Notes under the pieces: model-generated
Told to the model about the DNA's origin: nothing
Database searches by the model: none
Seen by the model: the letters and a program-made list of their open reading frames with translations, nothing else
Assembly (NCBI GenBank): GCA_910575405.1
Contig: CAJTER010000018.1
Location: 19,817 to 83,816, forward strand
Reading direction: 5' to 3'
DNA from: Clostridia bacterium
GTDB taxonomy: Bacteria; Bacillota; Clostridia; Peptostreptococcales; Anaerovoracaceae
DNA: 64,000 bases
Shown: in pieces, positions 9,703-18,332 of the stretch
How positions within the stretch are numbered: the stretch's first letter is position 1
How the letters are laid out: every line of letters starts with the position of its first letter
Program-made: the position numbers and the translations under genes

Positions 9703-9752
9703 TTTACCCTTCTCCTCCATTCTTTTATCTCTTATATTGATTTTGTAAATTA

Positions 9753-9781
9753 ATAATAAATCTAAAATTGTGATCTGTCAA
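9753..9781 (-). promoter_or_regulatory. Promoter of ilvE
   Basis: On the minus strand TTGACA (9781-9776) and TATTAT (9758-9753) are separated by exactly 17 bp, in very AT-rich DNA upstream of ilvE. Confidence 0.75.
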
Positions 9782-9859
9782 CAATTTATTTGTGATTTTT
9801 TTATAAATAAAAACAAATATATCTCCGAGAATTTATACATTTCCCATGAAAAACAGATC

Positions 9860-9868
9860 TGCTATAAT
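9860..9868 (+). promoter_or_regulatory. Extended -10 promoter of the SanA-like gene
   Basis: TGCTATAAT gives a perfect -10 hexamer (9863-9868) with the TG extension. No clear -35 is seen. It lies about 60 bp before the start codon. Confidence 0.5.
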
Positions 9869-9926
9869 AATAATACAGATTGTGTCGTTTGAAAATAGAA
9901 AGTGTGCAAAAAAGGAGGAAAAATCT

Positions 9927-10631
9927 ATGAGATTATGGAAAAAAATTGTCCTTGGGGCAGTGCTTTTGGCCGTGCTTTTTGCAGGAGCGGTTTTTGGCAT
10001 CAGCGCCCATATGGTCAGCTCGACGGGAGAGCAGATCCTGTGCAGGATGCAGGATAGAGAACAGGCCCTCTCCCAGGAAGAACTGGACAGCCTGAGGGAA
10101 AAAGGCGCAGACTGCATTCTGGTTTTGGGCGCAAAGGTAAAAAAGGACGGCTCTCCCAGCTATATGCTGAAGGATCGTCTGGATCTGGCCATCTCCCTCT
10201 ATAAGGCAGGGGCAGCGCCAAAGCTTCTTCTTTCCGGCGATCACGGACAGGTTCGCTACGATGAAGTCAACGCCATGAAGCAGTATGCCATGGAGCGGGG
10301 CGTGCCAAAGGAGGATCTGTTTTTGGATCACGCGGGATTTTCCACCTATGACTCCGTTTACCGGGCAAAGGAAATCTTCCAGGCAGAGCGGATCATTGTC
10401 GTGACCCAGAGCTACCATCAGTACCGGGCCCTTTACGGCTGCGGCAAAATGGGCATCAAGGCCTGGGGCGTGGCATCGGATCAGGCTATCTACAGAGGCC
10501 AGAACATGCGGGATCTGAGGGAAATCGCGGCCCGGGATAAGGACTTTTTTAAATGGATGGCAAAGCCGGATCCAACTTATCTGGGAGAGGCCATTCCCAT
10601 CAGCGGCAGCGGGATCGCAAGCCAGGATTGA
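9927..10631 (+). CDS. SanA/YdcF-like DUF218 membrane protein
   Basis: A 234-residue protein of the ElyC/SanA/YdcF (DUF218) group. Start at 9927 chosen because AAAGGAGG is 8 bp upstream and the membrane anchor then begins at residue 5; the longer frame has no such signal. One N-terminal transmembrane segment (about residues 5-25) precedes the DUF218 domain, with CILVLGAKV, a Ser-Gly-Asp segment LLLSGDHG, a conserved acidic DEVNAMK and VTQSYHQYRA. Relatives in Enterobacteria affect envelope permeability and vancomycin sensitivity; the biochemical activity is not settled. It stands alone. Confidence 0.85.
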   Translation: MRLWKKIVLGAVLLAVLFAGAVFGISAHMVSSTGEQILCRMQDREQALSQEELDSLREKGADCILVLGAKVKKDGSPSYMLKDRLDLAISLYKAGAAPKLLLSGDHGQVRYDEVNAMKQYAMERGVPKEDLFLDHAGFSTYDSVYRAKEIFQAERIIVVTQSYHQYRALYGCGKMGIKAWGVASDQAIYRGQNMRDLREIAARDKDFFKWMAKPDPTYLGEAIPISGSGIASQD

Positions 10632-10703
10632 ATTGAAAAAAGAGGCGCCATAGGATATACTTTAGGCATGGCATATAATGAGGTATAAGTAATGAAAAGG
10701 CAA

Positions 10704-10730
10704 ATACCGGGCCATGGGGCGAAAGGAAAG
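10704..10730. repeat. Left copy of a 27-bp direct repeat flanking the AAA/nuclease gene
   Basis: Identical over 27 bp to 12335-12361, and over 31 bp with one mismatch (10700-10730 against 12331-12361). The repeat core is CCGGGCCATGGGGCGAAAGG. The two copies frame a 1,604-bp interval holding one gene. Confidence 0.9.
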
Positions 10731-10741
10731 CAGGTGAACAG

Positions 10742-12331
10742 ATGAAACGGTTTAATGTTACCGGAAATTGCAGCAGGCAGCAGCATTATATGGTGAATCT
10801 GGAGCAGCGGCTGGCAAAAATAAAAAAACAGGTGGACGCGGGAGAATACTTTTCCATAAACAGGGCGCGCCAATACGGGAAAACCACCCTTCTAAATGCT
10901 CTTGCAGAATACCTGAAACAGGATTATACCGTGATCCAGCTGGACTTTCAGCTGCTGAGCCATGAGGATTTCTCAGGGGAAGCGGCTTTTTCCTCTGCCT
11001 TTTCCAGAGAAGTTCTCACAGCAGTCCAGGAGGGGGAATGGATACCGGAGGGTGTTCTGCAGCCCTTAAGAGCCATTGCCGGCGGTAAGGAACCATCCGT
11101 CAGGCTGGCTGTTTTGTTCGGATATCTGAGTCAGTGGTGCGGGCAATCGAAAAAACCTCTTGTTTTGATGATCGATGAGGCGGACAGTACTGCTGATAAT
11201 CAGGTGTTTTTGGACTTCCTTGCTCAGCTTCGGGGATATTTTATTCACCGCCAAAAACGCCCGACCTTCCATTGCGTAATCCTGGCAGGCGTTTACGATG
11301 TCAGGAACTTAAAGCAAAAACTCAGGCCGCAGGCCGATCACAGGCGCAACAGCCCCTGGAATATTGCTTCGGATTTTACAGTAGACATGAGCTTCTCTGC
11401 GGAGGATATTGGGGGCATGCTGGCAGACTATGAGGAGGAGCATCATACGGGGATGAATATAGGCGCTATGGCAGAGGAGCTTTATGCATACACGGCAGGT
11501 TATCCGTTTCTGGTATCTCGAATTTGTCAGATCATAGATGAACGGCTGATGGGAAGCAGGGATTACCCGTCTGGAAGCGCTGCCTGGAGCAGAAGTGGTT
11601 TTCTGGAAGCTGTAAAACTTTTGCTGGCGGAAAAAAATACGCTTTTCGACTCTCTGATCAGTAAGCTGGACGATTACCCAAAGCTGAGGGATATGTTATA
11701 CGCGTTGCTTTTCTGCGGGCAGAGCATTACGTATAATCTGGATGACGCGATTATGGATATGGCCTCTATGTTCGGATTTATCAAGGTACAGGAAGGTATG
11801 GCAGTTGTGGCCAATCGAATCTTTGAAACAAGGCTGTATAACTGGTTCCTAACGGAAAGCGAAGTGCAGGGCAGTGATATTTATCGGGCGGCGCTCCAGG
11901 ATAAAAATCAGTTTGTACAGGATGGCAGGCTGAATATGGAACTGGTGCTGAAAAAATTTACGGCGCATTTCCATGACTTATATGGGATGAAAATGGAAGT
12001 CTTTGCAGAAGAGGACGGAAGACGGTATTTCCTCCTGTATCTCAGGCCGATTATTAATGGCGCAGGCAATTACTATATCGAAGCCCGTACCCGCAGTATG
12101 AGGCGAACCGATGTGATCGTGGATTATCATGGCGAACAGTTTGTAATTGAGATGAAGGTCTGGCGGGGAGAAGAATATAATAAGAGAGGACGGCAGCAGC
12201 TTGCCGATTATCTGGAGGAATATCATCTGAAAAAGGGCTATATGCTCAGCTTTAACTTTAATAAGCACAAGCAAACAGGCGTAAAGAAAATTCACTTTGG
12301 AGACAAACTTTTAGTAGAAGCTGTCGTTTAG
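10742..12331 (+). CDS. AAA ATPase fused to a PD-(D/E)XK nuclease-like domain
   Basis: A 529-residue protein of the AAA-ATPase-like/DUF1703 type that is expanded in gut anaerobes. Residues 38-52 hold a variant Walker A (RQYGKTTLL), Walker B is VLMIDEAD near 143, and the C-terminal 80 residues contain a nuclease signature: D in TDVIVDY, then E-x-K in VIEMKVW, near 455-475. The family is thought to be linked to mobile DNA or defence; no activity is established. The gene starts 11 bp after one copy of a perfect 27-bp repeat, and its stop codon abuts the other copy. It therefore looks like an inserted cassette that separated the DUF362 gene from its original promoter and leader. Confidence 0.85.
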   Translation: MKRFNVTGNCSRQQHYMVNLEQRLAKIKKQVDAGEYFSINRARQYGKTTLLNALAEYLKQDYTVIQLDFQLLSHEDFSGEAAFSSAFSREVLTAVQEGEWIPEGVLQPLRAIAGGKEPSVRLAVLFGYLSQWCGQSKKPLVLMIDEADSTADNQVFLDFLAQLRGYFIHRQKRPTFHCVILAGVYDVRNLKQKLRPQADHRRNSPWNIASDFTVDMSFSAEDIGGMLADYEEEHHTGMNIGAMAEELYAYTAGYPFLVSRICQIIDERLMGSRDYPSGSAAWSRSGFLEAVKLLLAEKNTLFDSLISKLDDYPKLRDMLYALLFCGQSITYNLDDAIMDMASMFGFIKVQEGMAVVANRIFETRLYNWFLTESEVQGSDIYRAALQDKNQFVQDGRLNMELVLKKFTAHFHDLYGMKMEVFAEEDGRRYFLLYLRPIINGAGNYYIEARTRSMRRTDVIVDYHGEQFVIEMKVWRGEEYNKRGRQQLADYLEEYHLKKGYMLSFNFNKHKQTGVKKIHFGDKLLVEAVV

Positions 12332-12334
12332 CAG

Positions 12335-12361
12335 ATACCGGGCCATGGGGCGAAAGGAAAG
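12335..12361. repeat. Right copy of the 27-bp direct repeat
   Basis: Begins 4 bp after the nuclease-gene stop codon. It also contains the ribosome binding site (GAAAGGAAAGGA) of the following DUF362 gene, which suggests this copy belongs to the original leader of that gene. Confidence 0.9.
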
Positions 12362-12368
12362 GATTACC

Positions 12369-13541
12369 ATGAAAAGCAAAGTAGCAATCGCAGAATGCAG
12401 AACCTACAGGCAGGAGCCGGCAGAAAGGGCAATAGAAACTGTCCTGGATCTGCTGGGAGGCTGGCAGGAGTTCGTATCTCCCGGAGAAACCATTCTTTTA
12501 AAGCCCAATCTTCTGGCAAGATGCGAGCCGGAAAAAGCCTGCACCACCCACCCGCAGATCTTTGCTGCGGCGGCTAGGAGTCTTCAGAAGGAGGGCTTTG
12601 AGAACCTGCTTTACGGAGATTCCCCGGGAAACCATTTGATGGGCACGGAGCAGACTGCCGAGGGCTGCGGGATCCGGCAGGAAGCGGAAGCGCTGGGCAT
12701 TGGTCTTGCTGATTTTTCCAAAGGGGAGAAGGTGATGTATCCCCAGGGTTATGAGGCGGATCATTTTGTCCTCTGCAGCGGCGTCCGTTCCGCTGATGCC
12801 ATTATCAATCTGTGCAAAATGAAGACCCACCAGCTAGAGCGGATAACCGGCGCGGTGAAAAATACCTTTGGCTGTGTGTATGGCTTCAACAAAGCGGCTT
12901 CCCATGCCAGATTCCCCAACGCAGACTCCTTTGCCAAAATGATCGCAGATTTGAATCTGCTGGTAAAGCCCAGACTTCACATTATGGACGGAGTCATTGC
13001 TATGGAAGGAAACGGCCCTCATTCCGGAGAGCCCATGCCCATGTATGTGATTCTCGCCTCCGCCGATCCGGTGGCCCTGGACAGCGTTTTCTGCCGGCTG
13101 GTGGATCTGGATCCAGCCCTGGTGCCGACGAATGTCTATGGCCAGGAATACGGAGTCGGTACATATGAGGAAGAACGGATTCAAATCCTGACTGAGGAAG
13201 GAGAAGTCTCCATGGCTGAGGCTGTCTCCAAATGGGGAAACGCGGACTTTAATGTGGAGCGGGGAGCTGACTTTAAGGGACAGCTGAACGCCATCCGCTT
13301 TCTGCAGCCCCTGCTGGATCGAAAGCCCTATGTAAAAAAACAGCTCTGCGTAGGCTGCGGCATCTGTGTGCAGGCCTGCCCCCTGGAAGAAAAGGCCATT
13401 TATCTGAAAAATGGAAAACCGGCTTACCGCTATCGAACATGTATTAAATGCTACTGCTGCCAGGAAATGTGCCCGGAAAAGGCCATTGACGTAAAGCAGG
13501 GCCGCCTGGCCAGGCTGGCAGATCGGAACTGGAAGGTCTGA
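12369..13541 (+). CDS. DUF362 protein with two [4Fe-4S] cluster motifs
   Basis: A 390-residue protein. Start at 12369 (MKSKVAIAEC), as the upstream ATG at 12345 lies inside the direct repeat and has no ribosome binding site. Residues 1-290 are the DUF362 domain, with the conserved lysine-containing LLKPNLL and KMKTHQLERITGAVKN segments. The C-terminus has two ferredoxin motifs, CVGCGICVQACP (about 327-338) and CIKCYCCQEMCP (about 358-369), each CxxCxxCxxxC. DUF362-ferredoxin proteins are common in strict anaerobes; their role is undefined, presumably redox. Its natural promoter probably lies upstream of the inserted nuclease gene. Confidence 0.88.
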   Translation: MKSKVAIAECRTYRQEPAERAIETVLDLLGGWQEFVSPGETILLKPNLLARCEPEKACTTHPQIFAAAARSLQKEGFENLLYGDSPGNHLMGTEQTAEGCGIRQEAEALGIGLADFSKGEKVMYPQGYEADHFVLCSGVRSADAIINLCKMKTHQLERITGAVKNTFGCVYGFNKAASHARFPNADSFAKMIADLNLLVKPRLHIMDGVIAMEGNGPHSGEPMPMYVILASADPVALDSVFCRLVDLDPALVPTNVYGQEYGVGTYEEERIQILTEEGEVSMAEAVSKWGNADFNVERGADFKGQLNAIRFLQPLLDRKPYVKKQLCVGCGICVQACPLEEKAIYLKNGKPAYRYRTCIKCYCCQEMCPEKAIDVKQGRLARLADRNWKV

Positions 13542-13673
13542 TTTTGGGAACTTCCCGCTTTTTCTCCGCATATTCTGTACTTTATAGTGAGGTTATGTAA
13601 GAACCGATGCGGCAGACTTCTTTTTCGCCTTCTGGTAAAGAAGGGGATGCCAAATCGGTCAGGAGGAAAAGAA

Positions 13674-14810
13674 ATGATTTATTTAGATAACGGCGCTACA
13701 TCCTTTCCAAAGCCAAAGGAAATGATAGAGGCTATGGACGCGTGCATGCTGTCCTACTGCGGTAACCCGGGGCGTTCGGGCCACGATTTGTCCCGCAGGA
13801 CAGGTGAGGAAGTATACAAAACCAGAAAACGTCTGGCGGGTTTCTTTCATATTTCAGATCCGGAGCAGGTGATCTTTACAAGCAATACGACTCAGGCTCT
13901 CAATATGGCCATAAAAGGAGTGCTGGGAAGAGGCGATCATGTTATTACCACTTCCATGGAACACAACTCCGTTCTGCGGCCTATCCGCGCGTTAGCGGAG
14001 CAGGGAGTAACGTATACCATTGTGCCATGTGAAAGGGATGGAAGTCTTACGCTTTCCAGGATGGAACAGGCCATTCGTACCAATACAAAGCTGATGGTCT
14101 GTACGCAAGCCTCCAATGTAACAGGGACGATTCTTCCGGTAAAGGAGCTCAGCAGACTGTGTAGGAAAAACCATATTTTGTTTCTGACAGATGGAGCACA
14201 GGGAGCGGGCCATCTGCCTATGGACGCGCGGGATTTCGACATGCTGGCCGCGCCGGGACACAAGGGGCTTTTGGGCCCGCTGGGAACCGGATTTTTATAT
14301 GTGAGAAAAGGAGTTGACATAAAACCGATTATGGAAGGCGGTACGGGAACAGCATCAAAGGACATCGTTCAGCCCCGGGAGTTGCCGGAAGGCTATGAAG
14401 CGGGGACCATCAATGCGCCGGGCATCATCGGGCTGGGAGCTTCCCTTTCTTTTGTGGAGAAAATAGGAATGGAAGCCATATGCGGCCACCAGCGTGAATT
14501 GACCCAGATGCTGGACTGCAGCCTGAGAAATATGAAGCATGTAACCGTCTATGGCCCCTGCGACTGCCGCAAAAAAGTGGGAATTGTTACATTTAATATA
14601 GAAGGATATGATTGCGAAGAAACAGCATCGCTTTTAAACGATGAATTTGGAATTGCAGTGCGGGGCGGCTTTCACTGCGCGGGTCTGGCCCACAAGACCA
14701 TTGGCACTTGGGATACAGGGGCGGTCCGCATGAGCGTAGGAATTTACAACACAAAGCGGCAGATGGAAATTGCGGCAGACGCGATAAACAAGCTGGCAAA
14801 AAGAAGATAG
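13674..14810 (+). CDS. Cysteine desulfurase family aminotransferase class V protein
   Basis: A 378-residue PLP enzyme related to IscS/SufS, of the short subgroup known from Firmicutes. Start at 13674 (MIYLDNGATS) supported by AGGAGG 8 bp upstream. The PLP lysine is K197 in PGHKGLLG. A cysteine in GGFHCAGLAHK occupies the position of the persulfide-forming Cys. The N-terminal YLDNGATSFPKP segment is typical. It probably removes sulfur from cysteine for cluster or selenium/thio-cofactor synthesis, but the true acceptor is unknown. Convergent with rnhA, their stops only 18 bp apart. Confidence 0.88.
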   Translation: MIYLDNGATSFPKPKEMIEAMDACMLSYCGNPGRSGHDLSRRTGEEVYKTRKRLAGFFHISDPEQVIFTSNTTQALNMAIKGVLGRGDHVITTSMEHNSVLRPIRALAEQGVTYTIVPCERDGSLTLSRMEQAIRTNTKLMVCTQASNVTGTILPVKELSRLCRKNHILFLTDGAQGAGHLPMDARDFDMLAAPGHKGLLGPLGTGFLYVRKGVDIKPIMEGGTGTASKDIVQPRELPEGYEAGTINAPGIIGLGASLSFVEKIGMEAICGHQRELTQMLDCSLRNMKHVTVYGPCDCRKKVGIVTFNIEGYDCEETASLLNDEFGIAVRGGFHCAGLAHKTIGTWDTGAVRMSVGIYNTKRQMEIAADAINKLAKRR

Positions 14811-14833
14811 GGACAGGAGCAGATGCCCCTATC
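14806..14833. terminator. Possible shared hairpin at the convergent ends
   Basis: GATAGGG (14806-14812) pairs with CCCTATC (14827-14833), overlapping both stop codons. There is no T-run, so termination is uncertain. Confidence 0.3.
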
Positions 14834-15383
14834 CCCTTACTTCATCAATCCCCAGATTGGCCAGCTCATCGGCCCGATTGTTTTTTTCTGTAACATATTG
14901 AAAGTCTTCAAAGGAATAGCCGCTGCCATTCCACTGAAGGAACTTTTCATAAAGCTTGTCAAAATTAACAGAGGAGCTCTCCAGATTTACGTGGCCCTTG
15001 ACCCGGTAAAAGGAAATGGTATGGCGATCCAGATAGGGCAGCAGCTCTTCCCACAGATCCCGGTTTTCCACCGGCTTTTTTGCAGATGTCTGCCAGCCGT
15101 TTTTCAGCCAGTTTACATACCATTTTTTGCGAAAGCAGTCCATCAGATAAGAACTATCCGAATAAACCTCTATGATTTGATTTTCCTTTTTAACCGCCCG
15201 CAGCGCTTCCAGCAGAGCTGTCATTTCCATCCGATTGTTGGTGGTATTTTTTTCACCGCCGTGAAGTTCCTTGCTGCGGCCTGCGAATTCCAAAATTGCC
15301 CCCCAGCCCCCGGCATTTTTTTTGCTCTGATTGCCGGAGCATCCTCCATCCGTATAAATCCGTAATATTCTATCCTGTTTCAT
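14829..15383 (-). CDS. rnhA: Ribonuclease HI
   Basis: A 184-residue type I RNase H that cleaves the RNA strand of RNA-DNA hybrids. Catalytic acids are visible as Asp in YTDGG, Glu in NRMEMTA, Asp in YSDSSY and Asp in NRADELAN, with the nearby active-site loop VKGHVN. The C-terminal region is about 25 residues longer than E. coli RNase HI, in the segment before the last Asp. The start at 15383 is preferred because GAGGT lies 9 bp upstream; the ATG at 15392 has no spacing from that site. Confidence 0.9.
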   Translation of the reverse strand: MKQDRILRIYTDGGCSGNQSKKNAGGWGAILEFAGRSKELHGGEKNTTNNRMEMTALLEALRAVKKENQIIEVYSDSSYLMDCFRKKWYVNWLKNGWQTSAKKPVENRDLWEELLPYLDRHTISFYRVKGHVNLESSSVNFDKLYEKFLQWNGSGYSFEDFQYVTEKNNRADELANLGIDEVRG

Positions 15384-15516
15384 GCTGTCCATACCTCATA
15401 TAAAAATTCCATTTGCAGGATATTATACCTGTAAATGAGGCTGCCCGCAAGAGATATCATCCTGCATTTCCGATAAATCCAAAAGAAAAATCCTAAGTCC
15501 GCAGGCCGCCTCCGGA

Positions 15517-15545
15517 TTGACAGCCGCCTCCAAGTGGAGTATCCT
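15517..15545 (+). promoter_or_regulatory. Promoter of the yycJ-rlmH run
   Basis: TTGACA (15517-15522), 17-bp spacer, TATCCT (15540-15545), located 50 bp before the yycJ start. Confidence 0.7.
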
Positions 15546-15595
15546 AATAAATGTATCGTAAAAAATCGAAATCAATCAGGAAAAGAGGACAGGAA

Positions 15596-16390
15596 ATGTC
15601 ATTCAATTTTTGCTCCCTTGCCAGCGGCAGCAGCGGAAACTGCTATATGGCTCGCTATGGAGGGACGGTGATTTTAGTAGACGCAGGAATCAGTGGAAAG
15701 CGAATCTTCGAAGGGCTGCAGACTGCGGGAGTTTCCCCGGAGGAGCTTTCGGCAGTGCTGGTGACACATGAACATATCGATCATGTAAAGAGCCTGCCGG
15801 TTGTTACAAAAAAGGCGCCGAATGTTAAAGTTTACGCCAACGAGCAAACCTGGCAGAATATAGAGCGCAAAGTGGCAGATGAGAAAAAAGCCTTTTTCCT
15901 TACAGGAGAGGATTTTACCATCGGGGATATCCGGGTTCGCTCCTTTCCCATTCCGCATGACGCAGCTGAGCCGGTGGGTTTTTCCCTCTTCGCAGGGGGA
16001 AGGCAGATCAGCATTGTGACGGATGCAGGCTATGTTACAGAGGAAATTTTCCGGGAAATTACAGATGCGGATCTGTTAGTGCTGGAGGCCAACCACGAGG
16101 TGGAGGTATTGCAGATGTGTAATTACCCATACAAGACAAAGCGCCGGATCTTAGGCGATGAGGGACACCTTTCCAATGTGACGGCGGCAAAATGCATATG
16201 CAGACTCATGGAAACAAAGGACAAGGCGCGGCGTATTCTCCTGGGCCATTTGAGCCATCAAAACAACGAACCGGAGCTGGCAAAGCTGACTGTGGGAAAC
16301 ATTCTGCAGGAAGAGGACATATACATAGGCGACCGGCTGAAGATGGATGTCATACTGCGGGACTGCGTAAGCCCAGTATATAAAGTATAA
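15596..16390 (+). CDS. yycJ: YycJ/WalJ-like metallo-beta-lactamase fold hydrolase
   Basis: A 264-residue metallohydrolase. Start at 15596 ([16 protein letters not shown]), the conserved beginning of YycJ proteins, with a GAGGA site upstream. The metal-binding signature is THEHIDH, followed by IPHDA, VTDAGY and a final GHLSHQN. In Bacillus the relative is encoded with the WalRK system and has been linked to coordination of cell division and DNA replication; here walRK is absent but the frequent neighbour rlmH is directly downstream. The cognate substrate is unknown. Confidence 0.9.
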   Translation: MSFNFCSLASGSSGNCYMARYGGTVILVDAGISGKRIFEGLQTAGVSPEELSAVLVTHEHIDHVKSLPVVTKKAPNVKVYANEQTWQNIERKVADEKKAFFLTGEDFTIGDIRVRSFPIPHDAAEPVGFSLFAGGRQISIVTDAGYVTEEIFREITDADLLVLEANHEVEVLQMCNYPYKTKRRILGDEGHLSNVTAAKCICRLMETKDKARRILLGHLSHQNNEPELAKLTVGNILQEEDIYIGDRLKMDVILRDCVSPVYKV

Positions 16391-16428
16391 AAACAAGCGT
16401 CAGCACGCTGGAAAAGCAGGCAGAAACC

Positions 16429-16908
16429 ATGAAAATTACCATACTTACGGTTGGGAAAATAAAAGAAACATATTTAAAGGATGCGATTTTGGAATACAAA
16501 AAGCGTCTGGGGAGCTATTGCAGGCTGGAACTGATAGAAGTGCCTGATGAAAAGGTGCCGGATAAAGCGGGAGAGGCGCTAAACGAAAGCATTCGCGACA
16601 AAGAGGCGGATCGGATCCTGAAACACATCAAAGACGATATGTTCGTCGTAACCCTTGAAATACAGGGGAAGATGCTGAGCTCAGAGGAGCTGGCGGATAA
16701 AATGGGACAGCTGGCTCTCGGGGGAAAAAGCAGCATTGCCTTTGTTATCGGCGGCTCTATCGGTCTGGGAAAGGCAGTGATCGGGCGATCCGACTATGCC
16801 CTCAGTTTTTCCAAAATGACCTTCCCTCACCAGCTGATGCGGGTCATTTTGCTGGAGCAGATTTACAGGAGCTTTAAGATTCTCAAAGGGGAAACCTACC
16901 ATAAATAG
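16429..16908 (+). CDS. rlmH: 23S rRNA (pseudouridine1915-N3)-methyltransferase RlmH
   Basis: A 159-residue SPOUT-class methyltransferase that methylates pseudouridine 1915 in helix 69 of 23S rRNA using SAM. The family hallmarks are the N-terminal [11 protein letters not shown], the knot segment [10 protein letters not shown] and the C-terminal [16 protein letters not shown] and GETYHK. Length matches the family exactly. Follows yycJ by 38 bp, almost certainly co-transcribed. Confidence 0.97.
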   Translation: MKITILTVGKIKETYLKDAILEYKKRLGSYCRLELIEVPDEKVPDKAGEALNESIRDKEADRILKHIKDDMFVVTLEIQGKMLSSEELADKMGQLALGGKSSIAFVIGGSIGLGKAVIGRSDYALSFSKMTFPHQLMRVILLEQIYRSFKILKGETYHK

Positions 16909-16922
16909 AAAGAGAGGAAACG

Positions 16923-17393
16923 ATGAAAAAAATATTAAGACTGCAGAGCGCGCTTTTAAAGGAAATTGATAAATATGAAAAGCTGGTGCCGGAGCGTTCC
17001 CATTTTATCGACTGGGAGCGGGTGCATATTTCAAGCTGCGCAAAGCTGGGATACATCTTTGCTGAAGAGCGGGGCGTGGATCCAATTCTGGCTGCCTGTG
17101 CCTGCGCGGTTCACGATTATGGCCGCATCATTACCGGCAAACAGGAAAACCATGCGGAAGTCGGATACGAACCGGCCATGGAATTCCTGCGGGGAACTGG
17201 TCTCTTTGAAGAGGATGAAATTCAGCAGATGGGAATTGCCGTAAAAAATCACAGCAAAAAGGGCGAAGTGGGAAGTCCCTTAGAGGAGATCGTAAAGGAT
17301 GCGGATGTGCTGGACTTTTACCAGTACGGCTACGGCTTTGCGAGGGAAGAGCAGAAGATCCGCCTGGAACAGCTGCTGGGCCGGGAAGTATAA
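16923..17393 (+). CDS. HD-domain protein
   Basis: A 156-residue protein with a metal-dependent HD phosphohydrolase domain. Visible residues are His in the VHISS region, the HD pair in AVHDYGR, His in KNHS and Asp in KDADVLD. The nucleotide or phosphoester substrate is unknown. RBS AGAGGAAA, 14 bp after rlmH, so it belongs to the same transcript. Confidence 0.85.
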   Translation: MKKILRLQSALLKEIDKYEKLVPERSHFIDWERVHISSCAKLGYIFAEERGVDPILAACACAVHDYGRIITGKQENHAEVGYEPAMEFLRGTGLFEEDEIQQMGIAVKNHSKKGEVGSPLEEIVKDADVLDFYQYGYGFAREEQKIRLEQLLGREV

Positions 17394-17408
17394 GGCCCAG
17401 GCTTATCT

Positions 17409-18089
17409 ATGAAGCGAGTAAAACACTGCGCGGAGCGGGAATATCTGGATACGCTGCAGCTATCCGGACTCTTAGGAGAGATTCGGACAGAAGAGCGGGA
17501 TGCGGCGGCAGCAGAGCTGCAATTTCAGGTCTGCACTTACAGCAAAGGTGAACTCATTTTTCTGGAGGGCGAGGCAGTACAGGAAGTTGCAATCCTCCAT
17601 ACCGGCACAGTCCGCGGTGAAAAGTTTCATATGGAAGGAAACGTCGATCTGATGTACCTGTACAGGAAAGGGGAAACCTTCGGCGCTGAGGCAGCTGTAT
17701 CAAGGCGCAAATCCTCGCCCCTTACATACGTGGCAAATGAAGACAGCTCCGCTATTCTGATTCCCTTTAAAGGGATCTGCGAAAGCCGTTATGCGGGACC
17801 GGTTACCCTGGCGCTGCTACAGATCCTGGCGGACGACAACATCAAAAAGCTTTACAAAATCGAAATGTTATCAAAGCGAGGCCTGCGGGAACGGATTATG
17901 ACCTATCTGCGGATTATGAGGAAAAAAGCTGGCAAAGAAACCTTTTCCATTCACATGGATCAGATGCAGTTTGCCCAGTATTTGTGCGTCAACCGCAGCG
18001 CCCTGTCTTATGAGCTCAATGCCATGAAACGAGAGGGGATCATCCGCTTTAAAAAAGACCGCTTTGAAATTTTAGAAAAAAATGAATAA
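17409..18089 (+). CDS. Crp/Fnr family transcriptional regulator
   Basis: A 226-residue regulator with an N-terminal cyclic-nucleotide-binding-type beta-barrel (about 30-120, with FLEGE and TVRGEKF) and a C-terminal winged helix with FAQYLCVNRSALSYEL as the recognition region (about 185-210). There is no cluster-binding CxxC pattern like that of Fnr. Ribosome binding site is weak, and the gene starts 15 bp after the HD gene, suggesting translational coupling. The ligand and targets are unknown. Confidence 0.85.
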   Translation: MKRVKHCAEREYLDTLQLSGLLGEIRTEERDAAAAELQFQVCTYSKGELIFLEGEAVQEVAILHTGTVRGEKFHMEGNVDLMYLYRKGETFGAEAAVSRRKSSPLTYVANEDSSAILIPFKGICESRYAGPVTLALLQILADDNIKKLYKIEMLSKRGLRERIMTYLRIMRKKAGKETFSIHMDQMQFAQYLCVNRSALSYELNAMKREGIIRFKKDRFEILEKNE

Positions 18090-18188
18090 AATGTTGGCGA
18101 GACAACAGAATTGGAATGGCAGTTGTGGTATATTAGGTTCATGGTGATCGTAAACCACACCTTCTTCAAACATAATAATAATTTGCCC

Positions 18189-18225
18189 AAAAAACAGCGA
18201 TGGAACTTTTCTGTGGCTGTTTTTT
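18189..18225. terminator. Terminator hairpin after the crp-type gene, with an alternative fold
   Basis: AAAAAACAGC (18189-18198) pairs perfectly with GCTGTTTTTT (18216-18225), giving a bidirectional intrinsic terminator. ATGGAAC (18200-18206) inside its loop can instead pair with GTTCCAT (18229-18235), a mutually exclusive hairpin. The rest of 18090-18332 shows no gene. Confidence 0.65.
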
Positions 18226-18332
18226 GCTGTTCCATAAAATCGATGGCAGCATAAGAACCGGCTTTTGTGCATAAAATAATGCGAGAGAATTCCAGGCTTA
18301 CTAAATGTTCGGAAGAAGGATGAGAAAGGATT

